This document shows, one piece after another, positions 10,701 through 18,022 of a stretch of 64,000 nucleotides of DNA (its first letter is position 1; every line of letters starts with the position of its first letter). Origin of the DNA: Armatimonadota bacterium (lineage in GTDB: Bacteria > Armatimonadota > Hebobacteria > GCA-020354555 > CP070648); NCBI GenBank assembly GCA_020354555.1, contig CP070648.1:47733-111732 (forward strand). The letters run 5' to 3'. Both the position numbers and the translations under genes were made by a program. The notes beneath the pieces were generated by a model. It was given only the letters and a program-made list of their open reading frames with translations. It was not told the DNA's origin and searched no databases.

Positions 10701-11357
10701 GTCGAGGTTGCACAATCGCTCGACCTCGTCGCCGAACAGCTCCAGGCGCAGGGGCTGCAGGGTCGTGGAGGGATAGATGTCAACGATGTCGCCGCGGATG
10801 CTGAACTGGGCGGGGTGTTCGACCATTTCCTCGCGGGCATAGCCGAGGCCGGTGAGGCGCGCGGCGAGGTCGGTCAGGTCGAGCGGCTGCCCCTTGCGCA
10901 GGACGAGATGGGCCCGCGCCAGCACGGCGGGCGGCACGGTCTGGTGGAGCACGGCGGGCGCGGTCGCCACGACGGTCACGGGCTCTCCGCGCAGCAGGCG
11001 GTGGAGGGAGTTGAGCCGGTCGCGGATGATGTCGAAGTCCGGTGAGAATTCCTCGTAGAGGAGAATCTCGAGCGACGGCAGGAAGGAGACCCGTTCGGCG
11101 GGCTCAGGGGAGACGTGTTGATCCGGCGCCGAGCCGGTGAACGAGACGATGTCATCGTAGAGCTGCTCCGCCTGCTCGTTGTTGTACGTGATGATGAGCA
11201 GGGGGCGTTCGGCCCTGGCCGCCAGGCCCGCGATAATGCAGCCCTTGGCGGCCCCGGTCAGGCCCTCTACGTGCCCGCGATATCCGTCTCGGCGAAGGTT
11301 CTGGGCAAAGTCGCTGAATTCCGGCCACTGCCCGAGGGCGGGCAGTAGTGCATGCAT
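7737..11357 (-). CDS. mfd: Transcription-repair coupling factor
   Basis: 1206 residues from the ATG at 11357 (MHALLPALGQWPEF). Domains in order: UvrB-like N-terminal region, RNA polymerase interaction domain (GDYVVHINHGIGVYEG), RecG-like motor with Walker A GDVGYGKTEVAIRA, VVDEEQRFG box and TATPIPRTLHMS, second helicase lobe (GRVGRSNRQAYAYL), and C-terminal TRCF domain. Mfd removes stalled RNA polymerase from damaged DNA and recruits UvrA. The frame is open for 91 more codons upstream, but that segment is low-complexity and includes the promoter, so 11357 is the start. The -10 element lies six bases before this ATG, pointing to a leaderless mRNA. Followed by ricT after 25 bp. Confidence 0.96.
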   Translation of the reverse strand: MHALLPALGQWPEFSDFAQNLRRDGYRGHVEGLTGAAKGCIIAGLAARAERPLLIITYNNEQAEQLYDDIVSFTGSAPDQHVSPEPAERVSFLPSLEILLYEEFSPDFDIIRDRLNSLHRLLRGEPVTVVATAPAVLHQTVPPAVLARAHLVLRKGQPLDLTDLAARLTGLGYAREEMVEHPAQFSIRGDIVDIYPSTTLQPLRLELFGDEVERLCNLDVETQRSTGEIPEFDLLPAQELVLEASLGGAGDPARAEQMMTVALREQLAILEQQGRPDAARRLRDKVEHDLERMSQGTYFQGVEYYLPFLHEGAFTALDYLPAGAAVVIDEPSLIAEHYERFEHELAQAYRLRLQDGSLLPLPDPLYLPSSEGKQRLRDRPTLSFSLLEPDDNGFWPGSPQTKVSLDPSPVPRFGARPAELADVLRGWQRDHQRVIISTLQGERLAELLAEAGVSGIVRDEAGAVEPGQVLITPRKISEGFALPEAGLVCLTDQEVFGWQKIRRSLRRRHLEGAPISSLTELAPGDYVVHINHGIGVYEGLVRRVVDTAEREYMSVHYAGEDRLYVPIDQLDRVQKYIGSEDQLPAVHRLGGADWERAKRRAKRSARELARELVALYAARQSQPGHAFSPDAPWQQEMEVGFPYEETADQLAAIADVKSDMERPKPTDRLVCGDVGYGKTEVAIRACFKAVMDGKQAAVLVPTTVLAQQHFSTFSERLAPYPLRVEMLSRFRSRVEQKRVVEGLADGTVDIVIGTHRLLSRDVEFKDLGLVVVDEEQRFGVRHKEKLKQLRTIVDVLTLTATPIPRTLHMSLSGIRDMSVINEPPEGRLPIRTRALSRDDEVVREALLRELERGGQVYFVHNRVESIGHVAEHVRQLVPHARIAIGHGQLREADLERVMLDFYAGKHDILVCTTIIESGLDIPNVNTLVVDRADLFGLAQLYQLRGRVGRSNRQAYAYLMWTPHKRLTERAQKRIAAIKEFSHLGSGFRIALRDLEIRGAGNLLGPEQHGFMLSVGFELYTQMLAEAVQEVKGEPVPTARQVSLDLPVDAYLPEDYVPSLNQRIDFYRRMAAVRNAAQMEDLREELADRFGAPLPPQVDGLFRLIQLKLDCLAVGVAGITSERRQVTIRFAPDRRLTSVAQRKLQGQFSAVRDREFRQASPVASHDRIELLTLGLSPQQLLALSSEIVLHAGRMLSRVEREQTGADA

Positions 11358-11363
11358 GTACTT

Positions 11364-11392
11364 AGTATAGCACCGCGCGGCGGACGACGCAA
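11364..11392 (-). promoter_or_regulatory. mfd promoter, apparently leaderless
   Basis: On the minus strand, -35 TTGCGT (11387-11392) and -10 TATACT (11364-11369) are separated by exactly 17 bp. Only six bases lie between the -10 box and the ATG at 11357, so transcription should start at or next to the A of the start codon. No Shine-Dalgarno sequence precedes the gene. Confidence 0.65.
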
Positions 11393-11568
11393 CGCAAGCG
11401 GGACTGAACTGTAGAGGAAGCGGGGCCGCGGCCCCGCCTTCGCTCGCCCGGATTGAGTGGGGCGCGGCTACCGGCGACAGCTGAGCGCGGATGTGCGCGC
11501 AGCGTGGGGCCATCCGTCCGAAGGCAGTCCAGACCGCGGCGCGGAGGCGCACCGGCCCACTATGGAGT

Positions 11569-11605
11569 GCGGGAGTTTTAGTCGCCTGTGGCGACTCACT
11601 CCCGC
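11569..11605. repeat. Large two-part hairpin upstream of mfd
   Basis: Nested inverted repeats: outer GCGGGAGT / ACTCCCGC and inner AGTCGCC / GGCGACT. It lies in the 444-bp gap between purN and mfd, next to a copy of a dispersed repeat at 11628. It looks like an intergenic palindromic element rather than a terminator, because no T-tract follows. Confidence 0.5.
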
Positions 11606-11627
11606 TTTGAAACGCGCCTGATGACCA

Positions 11628-11656
11628 CAAGAGCGGCGATGAATCGCCGGACTCCA
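11628..11656. repeat. Dispersed repeat, family E (copy 1)
   Basis: A 29-base element with the palindromic core GGCGATGAATCGCC. A second copy at 26595-26623 differs at only two positions. Both copies sit in non-coding gaps. Confidence 0.6.
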
Positions 11657-11801
11657 GAGTCGGCTGCGGCGAGTGAACCCTTCGTGCGTTGCGGCCTCAC
11701 ATGTACGGTTCGGACCCGAATCTGCACAATCTGCGCAACCCGCGAAAGCTGGGCAAATCCGCGGATCGTCTACTGTTCGAGGGCGACCCGGTGAGCCGCC
11801 C

Positions 11802-12440
11802 CTACGCCGCAGGCGGGAGCACGCGCACGCGGTTGCCTTTGATCTCAAGCCGCCCCTCGGCGAAGAGCTGGATTGCCTCGGAGTACGCCTGATGCTCCTG
11901 CTCGAGCACGCGCGCGGAGAGGGTCTCCGCGGCGTCGTCGTCGAGCACCGGCGCGGTGCGCTGGACGATGATCGGGCCCGCGTCAACTTCCTTCGTGACG
12001 AAGTGCACGGTGCAGCCGGTGACCTTCACGCCGTAGTCGAGCGCCGCCTGGTGCACGCGCAGGCCGTGCATGCCCTTGCCGCAGAACGAGGGAACGAGGC
12101 TGGGGTGGATGTTCATGATGCGGCCGTCGAAGGCGTCCACGAACTCGTCGCTCGTGATGCGGAGGTACCCCGCCAGCGCCACCAGCTCCTCGCCGCGATC
12201 GCGCAGCTCTTGGATGATCGCTCGATTGAAGGCGTTGCGGTCGGGGAATGAGCGAGGATCAATAGACACCGCCGGCACACCGGACTGGCGCGCTCGCTCG
12301 AGGGCGTAGGCGTCCTCGACATCGCTGATAACGACGACGACCTCGGCGTCGAGACGGCCGTCGGCGGCGCGGTCCATGATTGCCTGAAGATTCGTGCCGC
12401 CGCCCGACGCGAGAACGCCGACCTTGACCTTGCGTGCCAT
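11802..12440 (-). CDS. purN: Phosphoribosylglycinamide formyltransferase
   Basis: 212 residues, the normal PurN length. It transfers a formyl group from 10-formyl-tetrahydrofolate to GAR, the third step of purine synthesis. Visible: VGVLASGGGTNLQAIMD phosphate-binding loop, LAGYLRITS, the active-site block IMNIHPSLVPSFCGKGMHG (Asn, His), and VTGCTVHFVTKEVDAGPII with the catalytic Asp. The usual FPG of SL(L/V)P(S/A)F(P/K)G reads FCG here. The ATG at 12440 is preceded by GGAGGTGA at optimal spacing. Divergent from comF. No other pur genes lie nearby. Confidence 0.96.
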   Translation of the reverse strand: MARKVKVGVLASGGGTNLQAIMDRAADGRLDAEVVVVISDVEDAYALERARQSGVPAVSIDPRSFPDRNAFNRAIIQELRDRGEELVALAGYLRITSDEFVDAFDGRIMNIHPSLVPSFCGKGMHGLRVHQAALDYGVKVTGCTVHFVTKEVDAGPIIVQRTAPVLDDDAAETLSARVLEQEHQAYSEAIQLFAEGRLEIKGNRVRVLPPAA

Positions 12441-12488
12441 CGGGAAGTCACCTCCGTTGAGGGGGAGTGGTTGACCCGCTGCGAGCGC

Positions 12489-12517
12489 ATTATAGCGCGC
12501 GCCGCCGGAGGGTGCAA
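12489..12517 (-). promoter_or_regulatory. purN promoter
   Basis: Minus strand -10 TATAAT (12489-12494) and -35 TTGCAC (12512-12517), spacing 17 bp. The predicted leader is about 42 nt and carries the GGAGGTGA ribosome site. The -10 is a perfect match; the -35 is weak. Confidence 0.6.
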
Positions 12518-12616
12518 ACGAGGAACGGGGGCGTGAGTGGAGAAGGAGCAGGCGACGTTATCCGCGGGCGAGCGGACAGGGGATGGCAGAAGCGGGGCGT
12601 TGCATCGGCCGCGACA

Positions 12617-12660
12617 CGGCGCGGGCGAAAGCCCTCGCCGCGCTCGGGATGACATGCGGC
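12617..12660. repeat. Dispersed repeat fragment, family B (GATGACA type)
   Basis: The segment with GCCCTCGCCGCGCTCGGGATGACATG upstream of comF resembles the TCGCTGCGCTCAGAATGACA-type repeats at 30232, 38132 and 58798. Confidence 0.4.
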
Positions 12661-12698
12661 ATGAGTGGGTTGCGCACGGCAGCACAGGGGCCTCGTCC

Positions 12699-13550
12699 AT
12701 GCACTGGCTGACCAAGGGCTTTCTGGATCTGCTGTTTCCGCCGCGGTGCCTGGTGTGCCGGCGGTTCGGCGGCGCGGCGCTGTGCGCGGAGTGCGCTGCT
12801 GAGGTGACGCCGATCGCGCCGCCGATGTGCCACCGCTGCGGGATGCCGTTCGACCCGCAGGCGCGCGGCGGCCCGCTGTGCGCGTCGTGCCGGCAGACGC
12901 AGCGACTGCCGTACGTCATCGGCCGCTCGGTGGCCCGGTATGAGGGCCCCGCGCGGGAGGCGGTGCACCGGCTGAAGTATGACGGCAAGCGCGTGCTCGC
13001 GCGCGTGCTGGGCGAGATGATGGCGGCGGCGATGCTGGACGGCAAGGCGCAGGACAGCGCAGCCACTTCGTTGGACACGACTTCAGAGACCGGCGACCCG
13101 CCCGCCGCCGCGGCGAGCGCGCCTCCAGCGATCCCTTTCGACAAGCTCTCGCTGATCCTGCCCGTCCCGCTGCATCCGGTGCGCGCGAGCGAGCGGGGAT
13201 TCAACCAGGCGGAGCTTCTCTGCGCGCCCCTCGCCGAACGTGCGGGCGTGCCGATCGCCGTCCACTGTCTGGAGCGCGTGAAGCTGAACGCGCCTCAAGT
13301 CGCGGTGCCGGCGAAGATGCGGCGCGCGAATGTGCGAGGGGCGTTTGCGGTAACCGATCCCGCGGCCGTCGCCGACAGGACGGTGCTCGTATTCGACGAC
13401 GTGTGGACGACCGGCGCGACACTGCTGGAATGCGCGCGCGTGCTGCGGCGGGCCGGGGCCTCGGCCGTGCACCTGCTGAGCCTGTGCCGGGCGGTTCTGC
13501 ATGAGCGGCAATCGCCGGCGACCGGTCGGATGACAACGGGTCACGATTGA
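12699..13550 (+). CDS. comF: ComF family phosphoribosyltransferase-like protein
   Basis: 283 residues. The N-terminal zinc ribbon has paired cysteines (CLVC, CAEC, CHRC, CASC) followed by a PRTase domain with PVPLHPVRASERGFNQAELL and the PRPP loop VLVFDDVWTTGATL. ComF proteins support DNA uptake during natural transformation (ComFC) in Firmicutes and have relatives (GntX) used in carbon metabolism. An Ala/Pro/Ser-rich insert of about 40 residues separates the two halves. The start at 12699 has AGGGG about nine bases upstream; ATG 12651 is possible but would add repeat-derived sequence. The neighbouring pilT genes fit a transformation or type IV pilus setting, but that link is inference. Confidence 0.88.
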   Translation: MHWLTKGFLDLLFPPRCLVCRRFGGAALCAECAAEVTPIAPPMCHRCGMPFDPQARGGPLCASCRQTQRLPYVIGRSVARYEGPAREAVHRLKYDGKRVLARVLGEMMAAAMLDGKAQDSAATSLDTTSETGDPPAAAASAPPAIPFDKLSLILPVPLHPVRASERGFNQAELLCAPLAERAGVPIAVHCLERVKLNAPQVAVPAKMRRANVRGAFAVTDPAAVADRTVLVFDDVWTTGATLLECARVLRRAGASAVHLLSLCRAVLHERQSPATGRMTTGHD

Positions 13551-13575
13551 CCCGCGCACCGGCTGGAGGTATAAT
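13547..13575 (+). promoter_or_regulatory. Near-consensus promoter overlapping the comF stop codon
   Basis: -35 TTGACC (13547-13552) and perfect -10 TATAAT (13570-13575), spacing 17 bp. The -35 overlaps the comF TGA. A palindrome ACGGGGCCCCGT (13590-13601) lies in the predicted leader, before the coding start at 13615. It should drive the unknown secreted protein and probably pilT genes. Confidence 0.75.
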
Positions 13576-13614
13576 CACGTTGAGAGACCACGGGGCCCCG
13601 TTAAACCATCGGTC

Positions 13615-14511
13615 TTGACCGACAGCACCCCTGTGATTAACCTGACTTACAGCCGCACTCCACGCAGCGCAGGGCGTCCCGCTGCCCGCTGGTACCGCCT
13701 ACTATTCGCGGCGCTCCCGGTGCTGCTCGCCGCCCACATCGGGCTGGCACAGACCAGAGCGGAGCAGGCCGAGCCAGCGCAAGCGCCCCCAGCCAGCCCG
13801 AACACGTCCCAGGAGGCGACCGCGCCAGCCCCGTTCCGCGCGGTAGCGCTGGTCGATTCCGACGGCGGCATGGAGGCGGTCAGCATGTTGTTTCCGTGGG
13901 CGCAGGACCACCAGGAAGTGACTTCGATCGTGGAGCATATGAGTCAACTGGGGGGCTGGGACGTTGTGGATTTGAAGATCGAGGACGACCGGTTCGTTTC
14001 GGCCTGGGACTTGGCGATGGAGAAGGACCCGCAGGGGGAATTGCAGACATACGTCGAGTTCAGCGCGGCGGGCGTGGTGAACCACGAGGAGCGCTGGATT
14101 CCGCTGGATCCGTTCATCGTGGCGCTCAAGGATTACAGTCCGATGCGGCTCGCGCTCGCGGTGGGCGAGCAAGTTGTCGTGGAGGGACCGGGAGATTTCG
14201 AGGATAACACGGTAAGAATAGAGTGTAATCGTCAGCTCGGCTCGATTCTATACGACATCACCGTCAAGGATCCCGATCTGACCTCAACCGGGGTGCCCGC
14301 TCATCCGGCGGCACCAGTGGTGCCGGCGCCGCAGGTTGTGCCGCAGCGGCGCGCGCCGCTGCTGGCGGGGCTGCTGGTCGGGCTCGCACTGGCGGTGGCG
14401 ACGGGTGTGGCGCTGACGCTGAGGCGGAAGGGCCTGTGGCCGTGGGCGGCGAACAAAGGCGGCGACAAGCCTTGCACCAGCGACCCGGCACCGAACGCAC
14501 AATCGGACTAA
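13615..14511 (+). CDS. Unknown secreted protein with C-terminal membrane anchor
   Basis: 298 residues from a TTG at 13615; the start is uncertain and a GTG at 13633 is an alternative, neither with a good ribosome site. A signal peptide is evident (RLLFAALPVLLAAHIGLAQ), followed by an Ala/Pro/Gln-rich stretch, a compact domain (about 75-215; VVDLKIEDDRFVSAWDLAME, LDPFIVALKDYSPM) and one transmembrane segment near the C-terminus (LLAGLLVGLALAVATGVALTL) with a short cytoplasmic tail. I do not recognise the family. It ends 15 bp before pilT1 and has its own strong promoter, so a role in pilus or envelope function is plausible but unproven. Confidence 0.75.
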   Translation: MTDSTPVINLTYSRTPRSAGRPAARWYRLLFAALPVLLAAHIGLAQTRAEQAEPAQAPPASPNTSQEATAPAPFRAVALVDSDGGMEAVSMLFPWAQDHQEVTSIVEHMSQLGGWDVVDLKIEDDRFVSAWDLAMEKDPQGELQTYVEFSAAGVVNHEERWIPLDPFIVALKDYSPMRLALAVGEQVVVEGPGDFEDNTVRIECNRQLGSILYDITVKDPDLTSTGVPAHPAAPVVPAPQVVPQRRAPLLAGLLVGLALAVATGVALTLRRKGLWPWAANKGGDKPCTSDPAPNAQSD

Positions 14512-14526
14512 GAAGGGGAGACGAAA

Positions 14527-15630
14527 GTGGCAGTTGAGCTTGAAGAACTATGCAGATTCGCGGTCGAGAGCAAGGCATCGGACCTGTTCATCAAGGCCGG
14601 GGCGCCTGCGGCGCTGCGGGTGCACGGGCGGATCGTGCCCACTGACTTGCCCGTGCTGCTGCCGGAGGACACGGAGCGCATGGCGCACTCGATCATGACG
14701 GAAGAGCAGGTCGCGCGCTTCCGCGAGTACCACGAACTCGACCTGGCATTCACCCTGGGGGACCTGGCGCGCTTCCGGTGCAACGTGTATCAGCAGCGCA
14801 ATACGATGGCCCTGGTGCTGCGCATCGTGCCCCTCGAGATCTACACGCTCGAAGAGCTGGGGATGCCGAAGATCGTGAGCGAGATGGCGATGAACCGGCA
14901 GGGGTGCATTCTGGTCACGGGGCCGACCGGCTGCGGCAAGTCGACCACGCTGGCGGCGATGATTGACGTGATCAACCGCACCCGCCGCTGCAACATCATC
15001 ACCGTCGAGGATCCCATCGAGTTCGTGCACCAGGACCGCCTTGCGGTGGCGAGCCAGCGCGAGGTAGGGATCGACACCGAGTCGTTTTACGACGCGATGA
15101 AGTACGTGGTGCGCGAGAGCCCGGACGTGATCCTCATCGGCGAGATGCGCGACGCGGAGACGATGCGCGTGGCGCTGACCGCCGCTGAGACCGGTCACCT
15201 GGTGTTCTCCACCGTGCACACGACGAGCGCGGGGGACACGGTCGAGCGCATCGTCAATATCTTCCCGCCGCACGAGAAGAACCAGATCTGCCTGCGCTTG
15301 TCCACGACGCTGGTGGGCATCATTTCGCAGAAGCTCTCGCCGCGGAGCGATGGCACCGGGCGCGTCGCGTCGGTCGAGGTGCTGGTCAACACGCCGACGG
15401 TGGCGAAGCTGATCGAGGAAGGACGAACGTCGCAGATCTATAACGCGATCAACGAGGGCGGCTATTGGGGCATGCAGACGATGAACCAGGCGCTGCTCAA
15501 GTATCTGCGCGCGGGCATCATTACGGAGGAAGACGCGGAGGCCTATGCGGGCAACCGCACGGAGCTAAAGCAGATGATGCGGCGGGGGGCGCAGGCCGCG
15601 GCGGGCGCAGCGGAGCAGCCTTCGGGGTAG
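14527..15630 (+). CDS. pilT: Type IV pilus retraction ATPase, paralogue 1
   Basis: 367 residues. PilT is a cytoplasmic hexameric AAA+-like ATPase that powers pilus disassembly. Visible: Walker A GPTGCGKSTT (132-141), Asp box VEDPIEF, Walker B LIGEMRD, His box AETGHLVFSTVHT. The retraction motif that is AIRNLIRE in typical PilT reads TVAKLIEEG here, so function may differ (a PilU-like or regulatory paralogue). GTG start at 14527 with AAGGGGAG upstream. First of three adjacent pilT genes; no pilB, pilC or pilin gene is in the window. Confidence 0.93.
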   Translation: MAVELEELCRFAVESKASDLFIKAGAPAALRVHGRIVPTDLPVLLPEDTERMAHSIMTEEQVARFREYHELDLAFTLGDLARFRCNVYQQRNTMALVLRIVPLEIYTLEELGMPKIVSEMAMNRQGCILVTGPTGCGKSTTLAAMIDVINRTRRCNIITVEDPIEFVHQDRLAVASQREVGIDTESFYDAMKYVVRESPDVILIGEMRDAETMRVALTAAETGHLVFSTVHTTSAGDTVERIVNIFPPHEKNQICLRLSTTLVGIISQKLSPRSDGTGRVASVEVLVNTPTVAKLIEEGRTSQIYNAINEGGYWGMQTMNQALLKYLRAGIITEEDAEAYAGNRTELKQMMRRGAQAAAGAAEQPSG

Positions 15631-15785
15631 CCGAGCCGCGGCGCACGGTGGCGCGGCTCGCGACGCAAGCATAGAGCGTTCGGTACCAGCGGAGCGCCGC
15701 GCCGAACTCTTCCGGACCATGTTCTCTGGGTGCGCACCCGAACCGACGAGTCACGCCGGCAATACAGGGGCCTCGATAAGACACG

Positions 15786-16868
15786 ATGCACATTGACGAA
15801 CTGCTGAAGCTAGTCGTGGAGCGGCAGGGGTCGGACTTGCACATACGGGCGGGGGAGCCGCCCGTCATTCGAGTTCACGGCGATCTGCAGCGCACCGACT
15901 ACCCGCGCCTGAATTCGGCGGATGTGAAACAGATCGTTTATGACATCCTGAGCGACGAGCGGCGCCATCGCTTCGAGCGCAACATGGAGCTCGACCTCGC
16001 ATACGCGATTCCCGGGCTGGCCAGGTTTCGGGTGAACGTGTTCCGCCAGCGGCGCAACGTAGGAGCGGTATTCCGACTCATCCCGATCCGCGTTCAGACC
16101 ATAGACGAACTGGGGCTGCCGCAAGTTCTGAAGCGAGTGGCGCTGTTGCCGCGCGGCCTGGTGCTTGTCACCGGCCCCACCGGCAGCGGCAAGTCGACGA
16201 CTCTCGCCGCGATGATTGACCACATCAACGAGAACCGCAATGTCCACATCGTGACCATTGAAGACCCGATCGCGTTCATGCACAGCGACAAGCAGGCAGC
16301 GGTCAACCAGCGCGAGGTGGAGATAGACACGCATACCTTCGCCGACGCCCTGCGGCACGTCATGCGGCAGAACCCGGACGTGATTCTGGTGGGCGAGATG
16401 CGTGACCTGGAGACGATGCAGCTCGCGATCACCGCGGCGGAGACCGGGCACCTGGTGTTCGCGACGGTGCACACGACGGACGCGGCGCAGACCATGGACC
16501 GCATCGTGGACGTGTTCGAGCCGGCGCGCCAGGAACAGATCCGCATGCAGCTCTCGGTGGTGATCCAGGCGGTGATCTCGATGACCCTGCTGCACCGGCA
16601 GGACCGCCCGGGCCGCGTGGCGGCATTCGAGATCATGCTCGCGACGCCCGCCATTCGCAACCTGATTCGCGAGCGCAAGACTCACCAGATTTACTCGATG
16701 ATCCAGACCGGTCACGAGTTGGGCATGCAGACGCTGGACGCGCACCTGCTGGAGCATTGCCGCAGCGGCATCGTCGCGTTCGAGGATGCGCTGGCGAAAG
16801 CGTCGAACCCCGCCGAGTTCCGGCAGCGCGCGCGCCTGACGACGGAAGCCGCCACCGGGGCGATGTAG
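15786..16868 (+). CDS. pilT: Type IV pilus retraction ATPase, paralogue 2 (canonical)
   Basis: 360 residues. Walker A GPTGSGKSTT (130-139), Asp box IEDPIAF, Walker B LVGEMRD, His box AETGHLVFATVHT. The full AIRNLIRE motif essential for retraction in known PilT proteins is intact (ATPAIRNLIRERKTHQI). Of the three copies this is closest to canonical PilT. 155 bp separate it from paralogue 1, and only a weak ribosome site is visible, so it may have its own promoter. Fifteen bases separate it from paralogue 3. Confidence 0.95.
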   Translation: MHIDELLKLVVERQGSDLHIRAGEPPVIRVHGDLQRTDYPRLNSADVKQIVYDILSDERRHRFERNMELDLAYAIPGLARFRVNVFRQRRNVGAVFRLIPIRVQTIDELGLPQVLKRVALLPRGLVLVTGPTGSGKSTTLAAMIDHINENRNVHIVTIEDPIAFMHSDKQAAVNQREVEIDTHTFADALRHVMRQNPDVILVGEMRDLETMQLAITAAETGHLVFATVHTTDAAQTMDRIVDVFEPARQEQIRMQLSVVIQAVISMTLLHRQDRPGRVAAFEIMLATPAIRNLIRERKTHQIYSMIQTGHELGMQTLDAHLLEHCRSGIVAFEDALAKASNPAEFRQRARLTTEAATGAM

Positions 16869-16883
16869 GGGCGAACGGAGACG

Positions 16884-17948
16884 ATGGCGATCCAGATCGA
16901 CGAATTGCTCACGGAATGTGTCAAGCGTGACGGTTCGGACCTCCACATCAAGGCGGACAGCCCGCCCCTGCTGCGCATCTACGGCGACCTGTACAGCATG
17001 GACCTCCCGCCGCTGACCTCCACTGAATCGCGCGAGCTGGCGTACAGCGTCTTGAGCGAGGAGCAGATTGCGCTGTTCGAGCGTGACTGGGAGATGGACC
17101 TCGGCTACGACATCGAGGGTGTGGGGCGCTTCCGGGTCAACACGTTCGTGCAGCGCGGCAACGTCGGGGCGGTGTTCCGCTCGATTCCGCTGCGCATCTC
17201 GACCATGGAAGAGCTGGGGCTGCCGGCCGTGTGCAAGTACTTCGCCGAGCGTCCGCGCGGCCTCGTCTTGGTGACCGGTCCCGCAGGCTGCGGCAAGTCA
17301 ACGACGCAAGCCGCCATGCTCGACTACATCAACAAGACCTATCCCTGCCACATCGTGACGGTGGAGGATCCGGTTGAGTTCATCCACGAGGACGAGCGCG
17401 CCCTGATCAACCAGAGGGAGCTGGGGACTGACACGCAGTCGTTCGCGAATGCCCTCAAGTTCGTGCTGCGTCAGGACCCCGACGTCATCCTCATCGGCGA
17501 GATGCGCGATCTGGAAACGGTGCAGCTTGCGATCACGGCGGCTGAAACGGGGCACCTAGTGTTCGGGACGCTGCACACCACGGACGCGGTGCAGACGGTG
17601 GACCGCGCGATTGACATCTTCCCCACCCACCAGCAGCAGCAGATCCGTATGCAGCTTTCGGTGAACTTGCTCGGGGTGGTGTCGCAGATCTTGGTCAAGC
17701 GCGCCGACAGCAGGGGCCGCGTCGCTGCGTTCGAAACGCTGGTGGCCATCCCGGCGGTGCGCAGCTCCATCCGCGAGCGCAAGACCCACCAGGTCGCGTC
17801 GGTGATCCAGACCGGCGTCAAGCAGGGCATGATGACGCTCGACCAATCGCTGGCGGGGCTCGTCAAGGCAGGCATGGTCACCTACGACGAGGCCGGCAAC
17901 AAAGCGAAAGAGCCCCAGGAGTTCGCCAACCTCTGCGCCAGCGACTAG
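16884..17948 (+). CDS. pilT: Type IV pilus retraction ATPase, paralogue 3
   Basis: 354 residues. Walker A reads GPAGCGKSTT (132-141; Ala replaces the usual Thr), Asp box VEDPVEF, Walker B LIGEMRD, His box AETGHLVFGTLHT. The retraction motif is altered to AVRSSIRERKTHQV. ATG at 16884 with GGAG a few bases upstream, 15 bp after paralogue 2, so the two are almost certainly cotranscribed. Likely an accessory motor partner, as PilU is for PilT; that is inference from family knowledge. Confidence 0.93.
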   Translation: MAIQIDELLTECVKRDGSDLHIKADSPPLLRIYGDLYSMDLPPLTSTESRELAYSVLSEEQIALFERDWEMDLGYDIEGVGRFRVNTFVQRGNVGAVFRSIPLRISTMEELGLPAVCKYFAERPRGLVLVTGPAGCGKSTTQAAMLDYINKTYPCHIVTVEDPVEFIHEDERALINQRELGTDTQSFANALKFVLRQDPDVILIGEMRDLETVQLAITAAETGHLVFGTLHTTDAVQTVDRAIDIFPTHQQQQIRMQLSVNLLGVVSQILVKRADSRGRVAAFETLVAIPAVRSSIRERKTHQVASVIQTGVKQGMMTLDQSLAGLVKAGMVTYDEAGNKAKEPQEFANLCASD

Positions 17949-17962
17949 CGCGCGTGATGGAT

Positions 17963-18000
17963 GCGGACGAGCCGATGTGCGGCGATTCGGCGTCATCCGC
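17963..18000. terminator. Hairpin between convergent pilT3 and pth
   Basis: Interrupted stem: GCGGA / TCCGC outer and GCCGA / TCGGC inner, in the 74-bp gap between two convergent genes. Position fits a bidirectional terminator; there is no strong T-tract. Confidence 0.35.
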
Positions 18001-18022
18001 AGCCTCGGTGTTTCGACCACAC

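Noticed and set aside
12471-12496. comF promoter TTGACC...TATAGC on the plus strand
   Set aside because: The spacer is only 14 bp, too short; the -10 is better explained as the minus-strand purN promoter.
13201-13578. Arg/Ala/Pro-rich frame on the minus strand near comF
   Set aside because: Typical GC-rich shadow frame with no ribosome site and no protein-like pattern.
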